From Anthonomus grandis grandis (lineage: Eukaryota > Arthropoda > Insecta > Coleoptera > Curculionidae), in contig NC_065549.1 in NCBI RefSeq assembly GCF_022605725.1, positions 33,123,690-33,187,689 of the forward strand: a DNA stretch of 64,000 nucleotides. The letters run 5' to 3'. The notes beneath the pieces are model-generated. The model was not told the origin of the DNA, made no database searches, and worked only from the letters and a program-made list of their open reading frames with translations. A program made the translations under genes and the position numbers. Shown here piece after piece: positions 1 to 10,659 of the stretch; positions within the stretch are counted from its first letter, which is position 1, and every line of letters starts with the position of its first letter.

Positions 1-1575
1 TTGGTAGAATTTACAACTTCTGCGTTTTAGCGAATGTTTATATATTACATTTTTTAGTTTAGCTTGTGTACGTATATAAGATATGTTTAAAGAAATGTTC
101 AAAAAATATTAAACACATTTTATCTTGGATACTAATTTTTAGAATTTATCTGAGCGACTGTAAAAAATGTACATTCCTTTTTAGTTCTGTTACTAACTTT
201 TATAACGTAAATTTTCCAGCAACTCTACATAGTCTAGTGGCTTTATTGTAAATTTATTACTAAACAATGTAACGCACGAAAGAACTCTCCAACTGGATAA
301 ACTTTTTCAAATAATCAGGTTTTTACGGTTTACAATTTTGTCCAAAAATAAATAAAAGCCACGGCCGTGGAGTTTAATTAATATAAACAAAAACCTCTCG
401 CTACATGACTGACAAATAGGGTTGGTTAAAATGTTGAATTTGTTTAACGTAGTTTAAATACAGCCATTGGTAATTAGAAGAACATATTTCATTTAAAATT
501 GTCAGCATTTGGGAGATTGTGGATATATGTAGGAATATTATAGTTTATATATATATTTTTTGAAAGTGTGTGAATTTATTGATATTTTTTAGATAATACA
601 AAAAAGTTACAAAGTTCATATTAAATATTGGCAAATATTAATTGCCAGTATTTTTTTTTAAAGTAAAGCAATTTTGACATATAAATAAATTTTTTCAATG
701 AATTTTATTTAAAGTGTTTTAATACTACAGGGTGTATAATAATATGCACAGCGTGGTCTAAAATCGAGTGTGACCATTTAATTATCTTAAAAAAAGTAAA
801 ACATACCAAGTTGGTTAAATTAGAGCAAATTGATAATTAAAATTGCAAATACTTTCGGAGAAAAGCAAAGAAAAAAACGAAAATTTGAGAGATCTTTTCA
901 ATTTAATTCATTTGAGATTATTTAAAAAGTATATACAAATAGATTAACGAATTTAACTGACCTTGTATCTATTATGGCTACTTCCATCCAATTTGGTACA
1001 AGGGACAAGTAGAAGACAAAAGTAGTAGTCGCATAATTTTCAGAAGATTTTTTTGATACGTCTCTTAATATTTCGCCATATTATCCACATTAACTTATTT
1101 TTATTGATCTTGATATAATATAGTGTGGTATGAACCGCGGCATTGCAGACGCTGTATGAAACCATATTTTATCTGCACTTTTCTACTTTTCTGATTAGCC
1201 ACACCTGTGATCACCTGAGGTCAAAAAGGTAGTGGGGGACATAAAGTAAAGAAGTAAAGAGAGACGTCAAATCATTTCCGACTCCGTGTTTTGACATTTG
1301 AGAGTTTCAGTAGTTCCGATGGCTTGAAAAAGCAGCGCCACAGCCACAAGTTAACAATAATGTTATATATCGACATTATCGACAGTGACACGTTTCGCTC
1401 ATGCATAAATAATGACTCAGTATTTCACGATTAGGGATTTTTCATAGTTTTGCTATTTTTATATAGAGTTACTAAAAATTTTAACTGTGTCGAAATATAG
1501 TAGTATAAGAATTTGGTTTTAGCAAAAAAAGGAGTAACAAGAAAATTTCTAAAGGATAACTGCAGGTATAATATA
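1..1575. other. AT-rich stretch without recognisable gene
   Basis: I see no open reading frame resembling a known protein on either strand and no RNA gene. The only element-like sign is a CAGGGTGTA stretch near 728, which resembles the outer tip of many insect mariner-like TIRs, but I found no inverted partner for it. Confidence 0.5.
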
Positions 1576-1812
1576 AAGGGTAGTGCGTCGCCGAGCGGAA
1601 CATAGGAAAATCCATGTAAATTTTAAGGGGGTGAATTATTGGCTTCCCTGTACGTTTTATAGAAAAAGTGTAAGATAACTTCTTGAAGAGACTAATCTGG
1701 CAAACCCTTCTGCAAAGTTTCAAAAAATGTTAATTAGCGAATCTTGAATTATTTAATTAAATGTCATTGCGAAATTACCAAATTTTCGGTTCAGGTAAAA
1801 CCAGACACCAGC
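1576..1812. repeat. Left TIR of mariner-like element 1576-3663
   Basis: It matches 3428-3663 in inverted orientation over roughly 230 bp with scattered mismatches. Shared blocks include CGAATCTTGAATTATT and TTCAGGTAAAACCA. The open reading frames that overlap this arm are fortuitous. Confidence 0.85.
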
Positions 1813-2480
1813 CACCAGCAAACAATTTGTTATAAGGCTTTGTCAAATCTGACGTACAGCCGAATACAAGAAATGTTTTTTTTTTCGTTTTATCAATCTC
1901 ACAACCATACATTCAAAGTAAGACACGTTAACATTACTTTTTTATCTAAACTTTTATTTAATATAACGATGAAGTTAAACCAATAACAACTATGATTATA
2001 GATTATTAAAAGAATAATTTTATCATACTTAGAATTTAATTAAACCAAAGGCAGTATCTAAAATATTTTTAAGTTATTTTCCCATCAAGCCTATCTGGTC
2101 CATTTCAACGATTAAACCTTTTGTTAGTAAATTCGAGTTCAAGGATATTGCAATAAATAATTGTAAATGTTTAACTCAGAAGATCGAAAAAAGAGAGAAC
2201 AGAACTCTTAATATTTTACTAAGTGTCGAAAAATAAAACAAAATAAAATTCAATAACTTTTTTAAAAATAATAGAGAATTACATAAAAACATCAATTAAT
2301 CAAATGTTCAAATAACCCCTCATTAACAGCTAAACAATATCCTGACCGATCATAAAATTAATTTCTAATGTTACTAAATTGATATTGGGAAATTTTATTA
2401 CATTCTAACGAAATAGCGTTTTGTCACTGGTTTAGATTCTCAAATTTTACACTTTTATAAATGACACTTTTTAAATGACC

Positions 2481-3351
2481 CTACAAAAAGAAGTCCTTCG
2501 GTGAAAGATCAGGTGACCTGACTGGCCAAAGTATCCGGTACCGTGGACCAATTATATTGCCGTTAAAAGCATTTTCCAAGCACTCTCTAACCATACGGGC
2601 ATTATGGGCCGGTCAACCATCCATTTGGTACCAGATCATTTGATCTTCCTGAACAACTTCCTCCAAGGCGGGTCCAATTTGATTTTGAAATAAGTCCAAA
2701 TAGGTTTCAGCTGTTAGGTTATAGTCCATAAAAAAGGGTCCAATGATATGGTGTCCTATAATTCCCACGAAAACATTTGTTTTTTGGGGATATTTTGTCC
2801 GAGTATGAACAAAGCGATATTCATTTTTTTGGCTCCAATACCGGCAATTCTGAACATTTGGTTCATTGTTGAGGGTAAATTTACATTCGCCCGTAAAACA
2901 AATATTTCTTAAAAAATTCCTATCATTATTTGCTCTTTCCATCATTTCAAAACAAAATGTCATTCTTCGCGGTTCATCTCCTTCCTGCAGCTCAGATGTT
3001 TTTCGAATTTATACGAATAATATTTGTGTTTTTTTAAAGTGCGCAATACCGTTGTATGATGTTTATTTACCTGTTGCCCAAGAACCCTCGTACTAACCAT
3101 CTTGTTTTCCTCCACACTCAGTAGAATATTAAGATCTCTGTTCTCTCTTTCTTCGGCCCTATTTTCGATATCCTGAGTTGAACATTTACAATTATTTATT
3201 ACAGTACCTTTGGACTCGAACTTATTGACAATACGTTTAATAGTTGAACTGGATGAAAATAACCAAAAAACATTTCAGATACTGCTCTAAAACTGTTTCC
3301 CGCATAATGCCACTTAATTATGGCTATTTTTTCATCGATTGAAAAATTCAT
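2481..3351 (-). pseudogene. DDE transposase of mariner-like element, broken
   Basis: Read from 3351 downward, the minus strand begins with MNFSIDEKIAIIKWHY, a helix-turn-helix start like those of DUF4817/DDE_3 transposases. The middle part carries KYPQKTNVFVGIIGHHIIG and a block ending WYQMDG, followed by an in-frame TGA where the family normally has an alanine before PAH. After the stop the same frame continues into the SPDLSPKDF motif that holds the third catalytic acid. The first catalytic motif, normally FTDE, reads FTGE here, so the first catalytic aspartate is lost as well. There are further stops and frame changes in the N-terminal third. Known role of the family: cut-and-paste transposition in the nucleus. 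This copy cannot encode an active enzyme. Confidence 0.8.
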
Positions 3352-3427
3352 ACTTGTTTTCAAATATCGACTATCGCTGAATTATTGACACTTTTCCTCA
3401 CGTCAGTGACAATATTCATTTTACTGG

Positions 3428-3663
3428 TGCCCGTTTGGTTTTACCTGAACCAAAAATTTGCTAATTTTACAATTACATTTAATTGAATAATTCAAGATTC
3501 GCTTATTAAAATTGTTTGAAACTTTGCACGAGGGTTTGCCAGATTGGTCTCTTCAAAAAGTTATCTTTCATTTTTTCTGTAAAATGTTCAGGGAAGCCAA
3601 TATTTGCCCCCCTTAAAATTTACATGGGATTTCCTATGTTCCGCTCGGCGACGCACCATCCGG
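3428..3663. repeat. Right TIR of mariner-like element 1576-3663
   Basis: Inverted partner of 1576-1812. It lies upstream of the transposase start codon, so it would also hold the promoter of the minus-strand gene. Confidence 0.85.
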
Positions 3664-4400
3664 TATAAAGACAATAATATTAATAATATATAATATATTA
3701 TAGAAAATTTTGTTATAATATTCATTCATGTTAATTCTACATTTTAAGCTTATTTAAGTAGGTGAACAAATAGAGAAAACCTCAAATGTAAAGTTTGTAT
3801 GTTGTGATACTACAACATTTTATGGTAATATTACAATAAATAGGTGAATCAAAATAATTATAATATTAAAGACAAGAAAATAAAATTATAAATTTTGTGA
3901 AGATTATAATTCATTAATAGATGTAATTTTGCTTTATTAAGCTCCTTCTTTTTTGCAATTTTTTTTCTGCTCCTTTCTAATACTGTCATACAAATTTGAT
4001 GATCAGTGAAGACACAGAAGCGAGAACAAAGAAGCCATTCGTCTATATATATAGGGTGTCCATTTAAAAACAAAACTGATTTAATTTTAAGCACTAGTTT
4101 TAGCGTCTAGTTTTAAATAGAAAGAGGAATCAAGTGATACTAAATTTGAAAATAATCCTCACTAGATTCAAATCAGTAGTTTTTTATTGGAATATTGGAT
4201 ATGCTTAAACAGCCATTAGACTCCGTAACTGTTAACAATTAACGTCAAAAATGACAAGTCTATCGAAAGTACACTTTGGAGTTGTACCAAAAATTTGAGA
4301 AAACGCGATCAGAAGAAAAAACGTGAAATGGAAAATGCTGCACTATTAATGTATCGGTACTATAGTTCGATCAATTTGTGCAAACATCAGAGCCGATATT
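3664..4400. other. Spacer; possible mariner-like TIR tip
   Basis: No gene is recognisable. TATAGGGTGTCC at about 4050 resembles the outer end of a mariner-like TIR and is followed by ~330 bp without a clear transposase frame. The I-like RNase H relic begins shortly after, so this could be the left part of another interrupted element. No right arm was found. Confidence 0.3.
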
Positions 4401-4410
4401 AAGGCTATTA

Positions 4411-4900
4411 TTACTCAGAAGGTGAGCTCCAGGCTTGTACTGGAGTGTATAAAGGTCCTAGAAAAACTAATGAAGAGAAGGTGTAGGGTTCAGCACGCAT
4501 TTGTGCCTAGTCACTCAGACGATGCTTGTAACGAGGAAGCAAATTTTCTTGCTCGACTGAGATTCACAAAACTGGCAGTAGGGTTCAAAACTTATAATCG
4601 GCATAGAAAAATAAGTAACTGCCGCTTCAATATTGATAAAAAGATTCTCCGCATATGAACGCAAGTACCTGGCGTGAGACAGGCTGAGGCACACATAGAT
4701 GAGCTCTCTGCCTGTGTTACGAAATAACTACTGCGCTTAAAGAGATGAAAAATTTAGCTGGAAACGGGTCTTTTAATTGAACAGTGGCACTTAAGATTCC
4801 AGCTCAACACCCTAGGTATTACGGATCACAAAGACTCCCAACACCAACGACATTGGTGTTGAAAGCAGGAAGAAACTGGAAACAACGTCATCTAGAAATT
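4411..4900 (+). pseudogene. I-like non-LTR retrotransposon, RNase H/C-terminal relic
   Basis: The plus strand encodes SSRLVLECIKVLEKL, then a VPSHSDDACNEEANFLARL block that matches the WIPGHAGHAGNEEADSLA block of the RNase H domain encoded on the minus strand at 52877-53338. Past a frameshift near 4660, weak similarity continues (RQAEAH, SAC, LLRLKR, GITDH) to the C-terminal region encoded at 52526-52861. The domain would degrade RNA of RNA:DNA hybrids during target-primed reverse transcription. The WIPGHAG-type motif is degraded to VPSHSDD. This is a 5'-truncated and much older copy of the same family as the 52.5-54.1 kb element. Confidence 0.75.
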
Positions 4901-5076
4901 TCTATTACTCATGCGCGCTAAGTTAAAGTATATGGGCAGCACATAACCTTCGGTGGGGCACAACGGATGCGTCAGGAGATTTGACGGATTCGGATGTATG
5001 CAACAGCACTCTCTTGGCTGTTCATTGTCGCAATTTATTTAATTCGATTGATGAATATCATTACTTCTTTTCGGCA

Positions 5077-5099
5077 GTGTGGTACATAAATCGTACCAC
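5077..5099. repeat. Palindromic end block of piggyBac-like element, left
   Basis: GTGTGGTAC and GTACCAC flank a short centre, making the block nearly self-complementary. It also pairs with the block at 7354-7376. It probably serves as the transposase binding site or terminal repeat. Confidence 0.6.
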
Positions 5100-5525
5100 A
5101 AATTAATAGCTAAAAGATGCATAGTGGTACAAAAAATAAACCACCTTTCAAATTCATTTTCCTGTTCGGCACAGCGACATATTTTCTGTACCACATATCC
5201 CTACCATATATTTAATGAACATGGATGCGGATTTTTACTCTACTGCATAAACAGTTCCTGTCTTGACTGATCAAACGTATTAGATGTTGCAAGAAGCACG
5301 TGTTTTTGTTTATAAATATTTAGTGTTTTTATTTTGATAAGGTAAGTTTTTATTTTGATAAGAAAAAAATTTCGGATTATTCTGTATTTTATTTGCGTTT
5401 TATGATGTATACATTTATGTGAAAAACATAAATGCAATAAAAATTAAGGATTATGGTTTGAAAAAAACATAATTTTAATGAGTCCCTAATTTGTACCACT
5501 ATGCGGTATTTTCTTTTTTTAGGCT

Positions 5526-7250
5526 ATGGCTTTCGCTGGCAGAAGTAAATATCCTATGGACTTAAAATTGGTCGATATGACTAAAAAAGAGTTCTACGAC
5601 GAATTAGAAATAATAGATAAAGTTCCAAGTGATCAGGAATCAATTATTTCAGAAGAATCCGATAATGAAAATGATTTCTGTGAAATACATCCTAATGATA
5701 TTATGATCAGTAGTGATGATGACTCCAGCGATGATGACGTCCCATTTTCAAGGTATTTACTAAAATCAAATAAACAACCACCTAAAGTTTCATGGTCTAC
5801 TCAAAATTTACATCTAATAAACCCGGCCCAGCCGTTTACTGAGACTGAGAATCAAGGTTTATGTCTTGAGTTACTACAAAAAGAAGATCACCTGTTGTCA
5901 CCTTACTTTTTTTTTAATCTGTTTATAAGTGACGAGCTTATAGAAGACATTGTTTTTCAAACAAACCTCTATGCTGAACAATAATTTTAAAAAAATAACA
6001 AAAAAATGTAATCCTACAAATACAAAAGAAATGAAGGTTTTCCTTGATCTTAATATTCTCATGGGAATCAAACCACTACCTAGTTATAGAGACTATTGGA
6101 GTGTCGACAAAGACATGCACTATAATTACATTTCCCAGTTTATGGCTGTAAATAGATTCGGTTGGTTGCTTAGCCACGTTCACCTCAATGACTAGCGTAA
6201 TGCCAAAAATAGGGGATGCAGGATTCGATAAACTGTATAAAGTTAGGCCCTTTATAGATAAAATTAAGGAGAATTTTAAAAAAATATTATGATTGTACAA
6301 AAAACATCACAATCGATGAATCAATGGTAAAATTTAAGAGGCGAAATACGTTGAAGCAATATATGCCGAAAAAGCCTATAAAACGTGGCTACAAAATTTG
6401 GACTTTGGCTGACTCAAATGCATATTTATATGACTTTGATATTAATACCGATAAAACTTACCGAGAATCTCCAACAAAAAAATCACCCACTTTTCTTTGA
6501 TAACTTTTTCAACTCGTATATTATGTTATTGAAAATTCTCAAAGAACGCATTCATGCATGTGGTACAGTTTAGTCGAACAGAAAACATCTTCCAAAAATG
6601 ACTGAAGATAAACTTTTAAAGCAAGGTGAATATGATTATTCAATAAGTTCTGATGGGATCAGTTTGATTAAATTGAAAGATAAAAAAGCAGTCCATATTT
6701 TGACCATTTATCATGATCCAACGGTAAAAAGCTCTGTGCAACGAAAACAAAACGATGGTAGTAAAATCCCTGTTCCTTGTCCTATGGCACTGGTGGATTA
6801 CAATAGTAACATGAACTTTGTGGACCGTTTCGATCAAATAAAATCATCTTATGAGCTAGATCGTAAAAGTAAAAAATGGTGGATGATTTTTTTTTCCATT
6901 TCATTGATTGCTGCATCGTCAATTCGTTCACTCTCTATCGACTAAGAGGTCTAAAAAGGTTACCCCTAAAAGATTTTCGTCGAAGAGTTGTTGATGCGTC
7001 CAAATTAGTGCAGATCATGAAACGCAATCGGAAGCTTTCAAGAAAATAAAAAGAGTAGTACCAGACGAAGTGCGTTTCATGTCATCAGATCATCAGCCTG
7101 TAAGGACTACAAGACGAAGATGTGCCAGATGTAGTACTAGAATCCACCAAGTTCTTACTGAATGATCTTGTACAGTGTAACTGTAAAGTTTCGTTATGCT
7201 TAGGCAAATCTAAAGACTGTTTTCAAGAATATCTCAAAACAAAGCAGATA
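5526..7250 (+). pseudogene. piggyBac-like transposase, frameshifted
   Basis: The start is ATG at 5526, just after a TTTTTTTAG acceptor at 5522. A GGTAAGT donor at 5341-5347 suggests a ~180-bp intron in the 5' leader. The N-terminus is acidic (runs of Asp, Glu and Ser at 5640-5745). The frame shifts near 5960-5984, where FQTNLYAEQ hits a stop and the next frame continues NFKKITKKCNP and LPSYRDYWS. More shifts fall near 6195, 6300 and 6380. The three catalytic aspartates of the family are all still visible, in ITIDESMVKF (~6310), FFDNFFNS (~6500) and VDRFDQIKSSYELD (~6825). A C-terminal cysteine cluster (RRCARC at ~7112, then CNCKVSLCLG at ~7180) matches the zinc-binding tail of piggyBac transposases. 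Broken, so not active, but conserved enough to classify firmly. Confidence 0.85.
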
Positions 7251-7353
7251 TTGTTAATTTTGACTATCAATTAGTAAAATACTTCTGGTTTTCTGTAGAA
7301 TAATCGTTTTTGTATTTTTCATAATTGCCTCCTAGCCTTAGTTCAAGTTGCAC

Positions 7354-7376
7354 GGTGGTACACATTTCGTACCACC
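7354..7376. repeat. Palindromic end block of piggyBac-like element, right
   Basis: GGTGGTAC and GTACCACC flank a short centre. Partner of the left block at 5077-5099. Confidence 0.6.
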
Positions 7377-7394
7377 AATTATCTGTCAAACTGA

Positions 7395-8279
7395 CATTTC
7401 ATTTAAAAAAAAATATATAAGAATCTTTAAATTTTTATGAATTAGTTCAATTATGATTGAGAAAATTTGCTTGAGAACTATTGCTTGAAGGCTTAGGATC
7501 AGCATTTAATCGACTTACTGGTAGGTCTTTAAAGAATCAATTTCAAAAAATCTTTAAAATAAGATATTACTCGACCCCACTTTTTTTTTTATTTTATTTA
7601 ATCTTACCCCTACTAGAGGATTGGCATTCGGGGGGTGAAACTAGCAATTTTTTTTCCGTAAAAACAAAAAATCGATAGATCTAAACATTTTTTAAAATAT
7701 TGTACCATATTTACTCGTTCATTAGGTGTGAATTAAAACACTCGATAGTCAACTTCTTTATTTTACACATACAAACTAAATCGATCGATTACTTCAGACT
7801 TATCTGTATTTATTTACTACTCTTTGGGTCAATTTAAAAATTGCGCCAATCTTCCGACTGCAGCTAGCATCCCAGCGGCGAGAGCTCCTTATATACTTGC
7901 CAAACCATGGTTTCGGAAGATTCGTTAACCTCCCACATATCTTCAGAGATGTCGTACGATGTGGCCGCCTCCGTCACCGCAATGATTTTGGAATTACAAA
8001 GATCCGCTGAAATTAGCAGTTTTGCCAATATCGTTACATGATTTTTCTGAATGGTAATATAAAATCTATATAGTTTGCATAAAGCAAAATACCAAATGAT
8101 AGTTAAAGTCAAAAATATGAAAATGTAGCAATTTATTTTAAAAGTCGAAAGTCCAGATAATTTGTTTTTCTTTTTAATGTGTTTATGTTTTACCTATCTA
8201 TTATTGATTTATAATACCTTAGAAACGGAATTTGTTATGGTAGCAATAATACCTGCTATCACACCTAGGGCATTATAAG
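7395..8279. other. Spacer without recognisable gene
   Basis: Nothing on either strand resembles a known protein. Short open frames (for example 7864-8112, minus) have no recognisable motif. Slightly higher GC near 7860-7990 is the only compositional feature. Confidence 0.4.
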
Positions 8280-8463
8280 CGGGCATTATGATAATGTTCG
8301 GAAATTTTATTGCTTATCCAATTTTATTTCTCTCATAATAAAGAATAAACATCAATTTTATACAAAAAATAATATTTCTTTAAATACTAAAAATTGAACT
8401 ATATTTCCAAAATAAAAATTACAATTTTGAAATGTCCCGGAAAATGTAGCTGATCCCACTATA

Positions 8464-8908
8464 CAGGGTGTCCCAAAATTAATGGACGAAACGCGAACCC
8501 TGTATTCTTTGGTCAAAAATAACCTCACTTTTTCCTATAAACATATATCGCCAAACGCCCCCCAAGGGAGCTACGCCCTTTTTGAAGGGGGCACCTGAAG
8601 ATGGTTTTTTCCACTTATTTTCGAAACGGGTAAATATAAAAATTTAAAATTTTGGTATTCTCCCAAATTTGATATGCTGAATTTAGTTGTCATTTCATAA
8701 TTTAGTCAGGTGCGTATCATTTAGGGGGTGAGCCTAAAACAAATACTTAAAAAAAATTGTGTGCAAAGTTTTTGTTTTTTATTCTTTAAATTTTAAAAAT
8801 TTGAAGCTTTTTACGTAAAAAAGTTCCTCTTAGTCAATAACTCTACGAGTTACCATTCTTGAGAAAAACGCATTTAAAAATAACGCTGCATAGTATTATT
8901 TTCACTAC
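8464..8908. repeat. Left TIR of mariner-like element 8464-10659
   Basis: Inverted match to 10215-10659. It includes the shared blocks CAGGTGCGTATCATTTAG and ACCTGAAGATGG and runs to about TAACGCTGCAT at 8880-8892. Confidence 0.9.
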
Positions 8909-9031
8909 CAATTTTTATGAAAACTTAGTAGCAGGCTTTGGAAAAAATTGACACACTGCATAATGACATTAACATTTGTTGTAATTGATTAGTTGTCATT
9001 TTGCATTCAAATTGTTAATATCTTTTTAACT

Positions 9032-10170
9032 ATGGAAGACTTTTCGACCCGTGAAAAAGTAGATATTCATTTTATGTATGGGTTTTGCTATGGAAACGCA
9101 CATGCCGCTGCACGAGAGTATCGGCAGAGGTTTCCTGCAAGAAGGCTTCCACATTGGAAAGTTTTTGTTAGAATTCATAGAAATTTACTTGAATATGGAT
9201 CCTTTGAACGTGCTCGAGGGCAAGAAAGACCAATTACAAATGATGGTTATGGGGATGTACTGAATTTAATTGAAGAAAACCCTCAAATATCATTGAGAAC
9301 CTTAGAAGAGATTACCAATATCCCAAAGTCAAATGTAAGTAAAACTAAATATGATAAATAAATAATTAAGTACCTAATTTGTTATCCAAAAAATTTAATT
9401 TAAAGTACTTATAACTAAAAATTGAGATTGGTATAAATAGTGTTGTTATTAATTATTATCGTCGGATCGCAATAAATTCATTTCAAAATACTCTAATTAC
9501 TATTATTATTATTATTTACTTTATTTACTTGGATAAGTCTTATCACAAACATCAAATACCCCAAAACAAATCCTTTTAATGACCAACTGGAATGTTTAGT
9601 GGCTTAATAAGGTTTATTTTCTTTTATAGTGGCTTAATAAGGCTTATTTTCTATGCAACTTAAAATATTTAAAAATAATTTCAGATTGGAAGAATGACTA
9701 AGATGTTAGGATACCATCCTTTCCATTATAAAAGGGTTCAGGAGTTAGAAGAAGAAGATTTTCCAGCTCGAGTAGACTTTTCTCATTGGATTTTAAATCA
9801 CCCAAATCATCGTCAAAAAATTTTGTGGGCAGATGAGGCAACTTTTTCTAGGAGTAAGGGCTTTAACAGCCGTAATACTCATTTTTGGAGCATCGAGAAT
9901 CCGAGAGTTTGACTTTGAGCATGGATTTTCCTTTAACGTATGGGCGGGTTTGATAGGAGATAAATTGATAGGCCTAATTATTTTGCCACACAGGTTAACT
10001 GGTCGTCATTATTTAAATTTTCTTCAAAACAATCTCAGAGATTTACTGGACGATGTTCCCATAGAAACTCGGCTGGAAATGATTTTTCAGTACGATGGGG
10101 CACCAGCTCACTACAGCCGATAGGTGAGAAACTGGCTGGACAATAATTTTACAGGGTTAGGTTTGTCAAT
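9032..10170 (+). pseudogene. DUF4817/DDE transposase of nested mariner-like element
   Basis: I take the start at 9032 (MEDFSTREKVDIHFMYG), a typical N-terminal helix-turn-helix domain of this family. Exon 1 ends IPKSN at 9334, followed by GTAAGT. The acceptor TTTCAG ends at 9684 and exon 2 continues in frame with IGRMTKMLGYHPF. The catalytic core shows WADEATFSR (first Asp, ~9830). A 1-2 base frameshift lies near 9905, after SIENPR. The next frame gives FDFEHGFSFNVWAGLIGDKL and YDGAPAHYSR (second Asp, ~10095), followed by an in-frame TAG in place of Gln. The C-terminal part with the third catalytic acid is missing. The sequence runs directly into the right TIR, which indicates an internal deletion. 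Not functional. Confidence 0.85.
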
Positions 10171-10214
10171 TTACTTTTGAAGCGTGCTATTAAGTTTTAA
10201 TAAAAATTGTTATT

Positions 10215-10659
10215 AATAATACAATGCAGCGTTATTTTTAAATGCGTTTATCTCGAAAATGGTAATTCCTAGCGTTATTGACCAAGAGGTACTTTTTTAC
10301 GTAAAAAGCTGTAGATTTTTAAATTTGAAGAAAAAAAAAACAAAAACTTTGCAAACAATTTTTTTTTAAGTATTTTTTTAGGCTCACCTCCTAAATGATA
10401 CGCACCTGACTAAATAATGAAAATTATGAAATGACAACTAAATTCAGCATATCAAAATTGGGAGAATACCAAAATTTTAAATTTTTGTATTCACCCGTTT
10501 CGAAAATAAGTGGAAAAACCATCTTCAGGTGCCCCCTTTAAAAGGGGCGTAGCTCCCTTAGGGGGCGTTTGCCGATATATGTTTATAGGAAAAAGTGAGG
10601 TTATTTTTGACCAAAGAGTACAGGGTTCGCGTTTCGTCCACTAATTTTGGGACATCCTG
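10215..10659. repeat. Right TIR of mariner-like element 8464-10659
   Basis: Inverted partner of the left arm, starting near ATGCAGCGTTATT at about 10222 and ending with GGGACATCCTG. Confidence 0.9.

Larger units (their letters stand above)
1576..3663 (-). mobile_element. Mariner-like DNA transposon with long TIRs (dead copy)
   Basis: About 230 bp at each end are inverted copies of one another. The left arm contains GTGCGTCGCCGAGCGG at about 1583 and the right arm holds its reverse complement ending near 3656. A TA dinucleotide lies just outside each proposed edge (1574-1575 and 3664-3665), as expected for the Tc1/mariner superfamily. The outermost ~8 bp of the two arms match imperfectly, so the edges could be a few bases off. 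The single transposase relic lies on the minus strand between the arms. Long TIRs of this kind are common in the insect lineage whose transposase has a DUF4817-type helix-turn-helix and a DDE_3-type core. The copy is non-functional because its transposase is broken. Confidence 0.8.
5068..7390 (+). mobile_element. piggyBac-like DNA transposon (decayed)
   Basis: A piggyBac-type transposase relic lies between two near-palindromic 23-bp blocks, 5077-5099 and 7354-7376, both of the form GTGGTAC...GTACCAC. A related GTGGTACA motif recurs inside the left part (5119-5131, inverted at 5492-5504, and near 5178), so the 5' leader is rich in this sequence. I did not find the TTAA target duplication expected of classical piggyBac, so the outer edges are uncertain by tens of bases. 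Confidence 0.65.
8464..10659 (+). mobile_element. Mariner-like DNA transposon, ~440-bp TIRs, nested in Crypton
   Basis: The ends CAGGGTGTCCCAAAATTA and its inverted counterpart at 10642-10659 face each other. The arms match for about 440 bp with few mismatches. A TA target duplication is present at 8462-8463 and 10660-10661. Inside is one transposase relic with a spliceable intron. The high similarity of the two arms suggests the insertion is younger than the Crypton it splits. Confidence 0.9.

Noticed and set aside
1744..1986. 80-codon open frame
   Set aside because: It starts inside the left TIR of the mariner-like element and has no motif.
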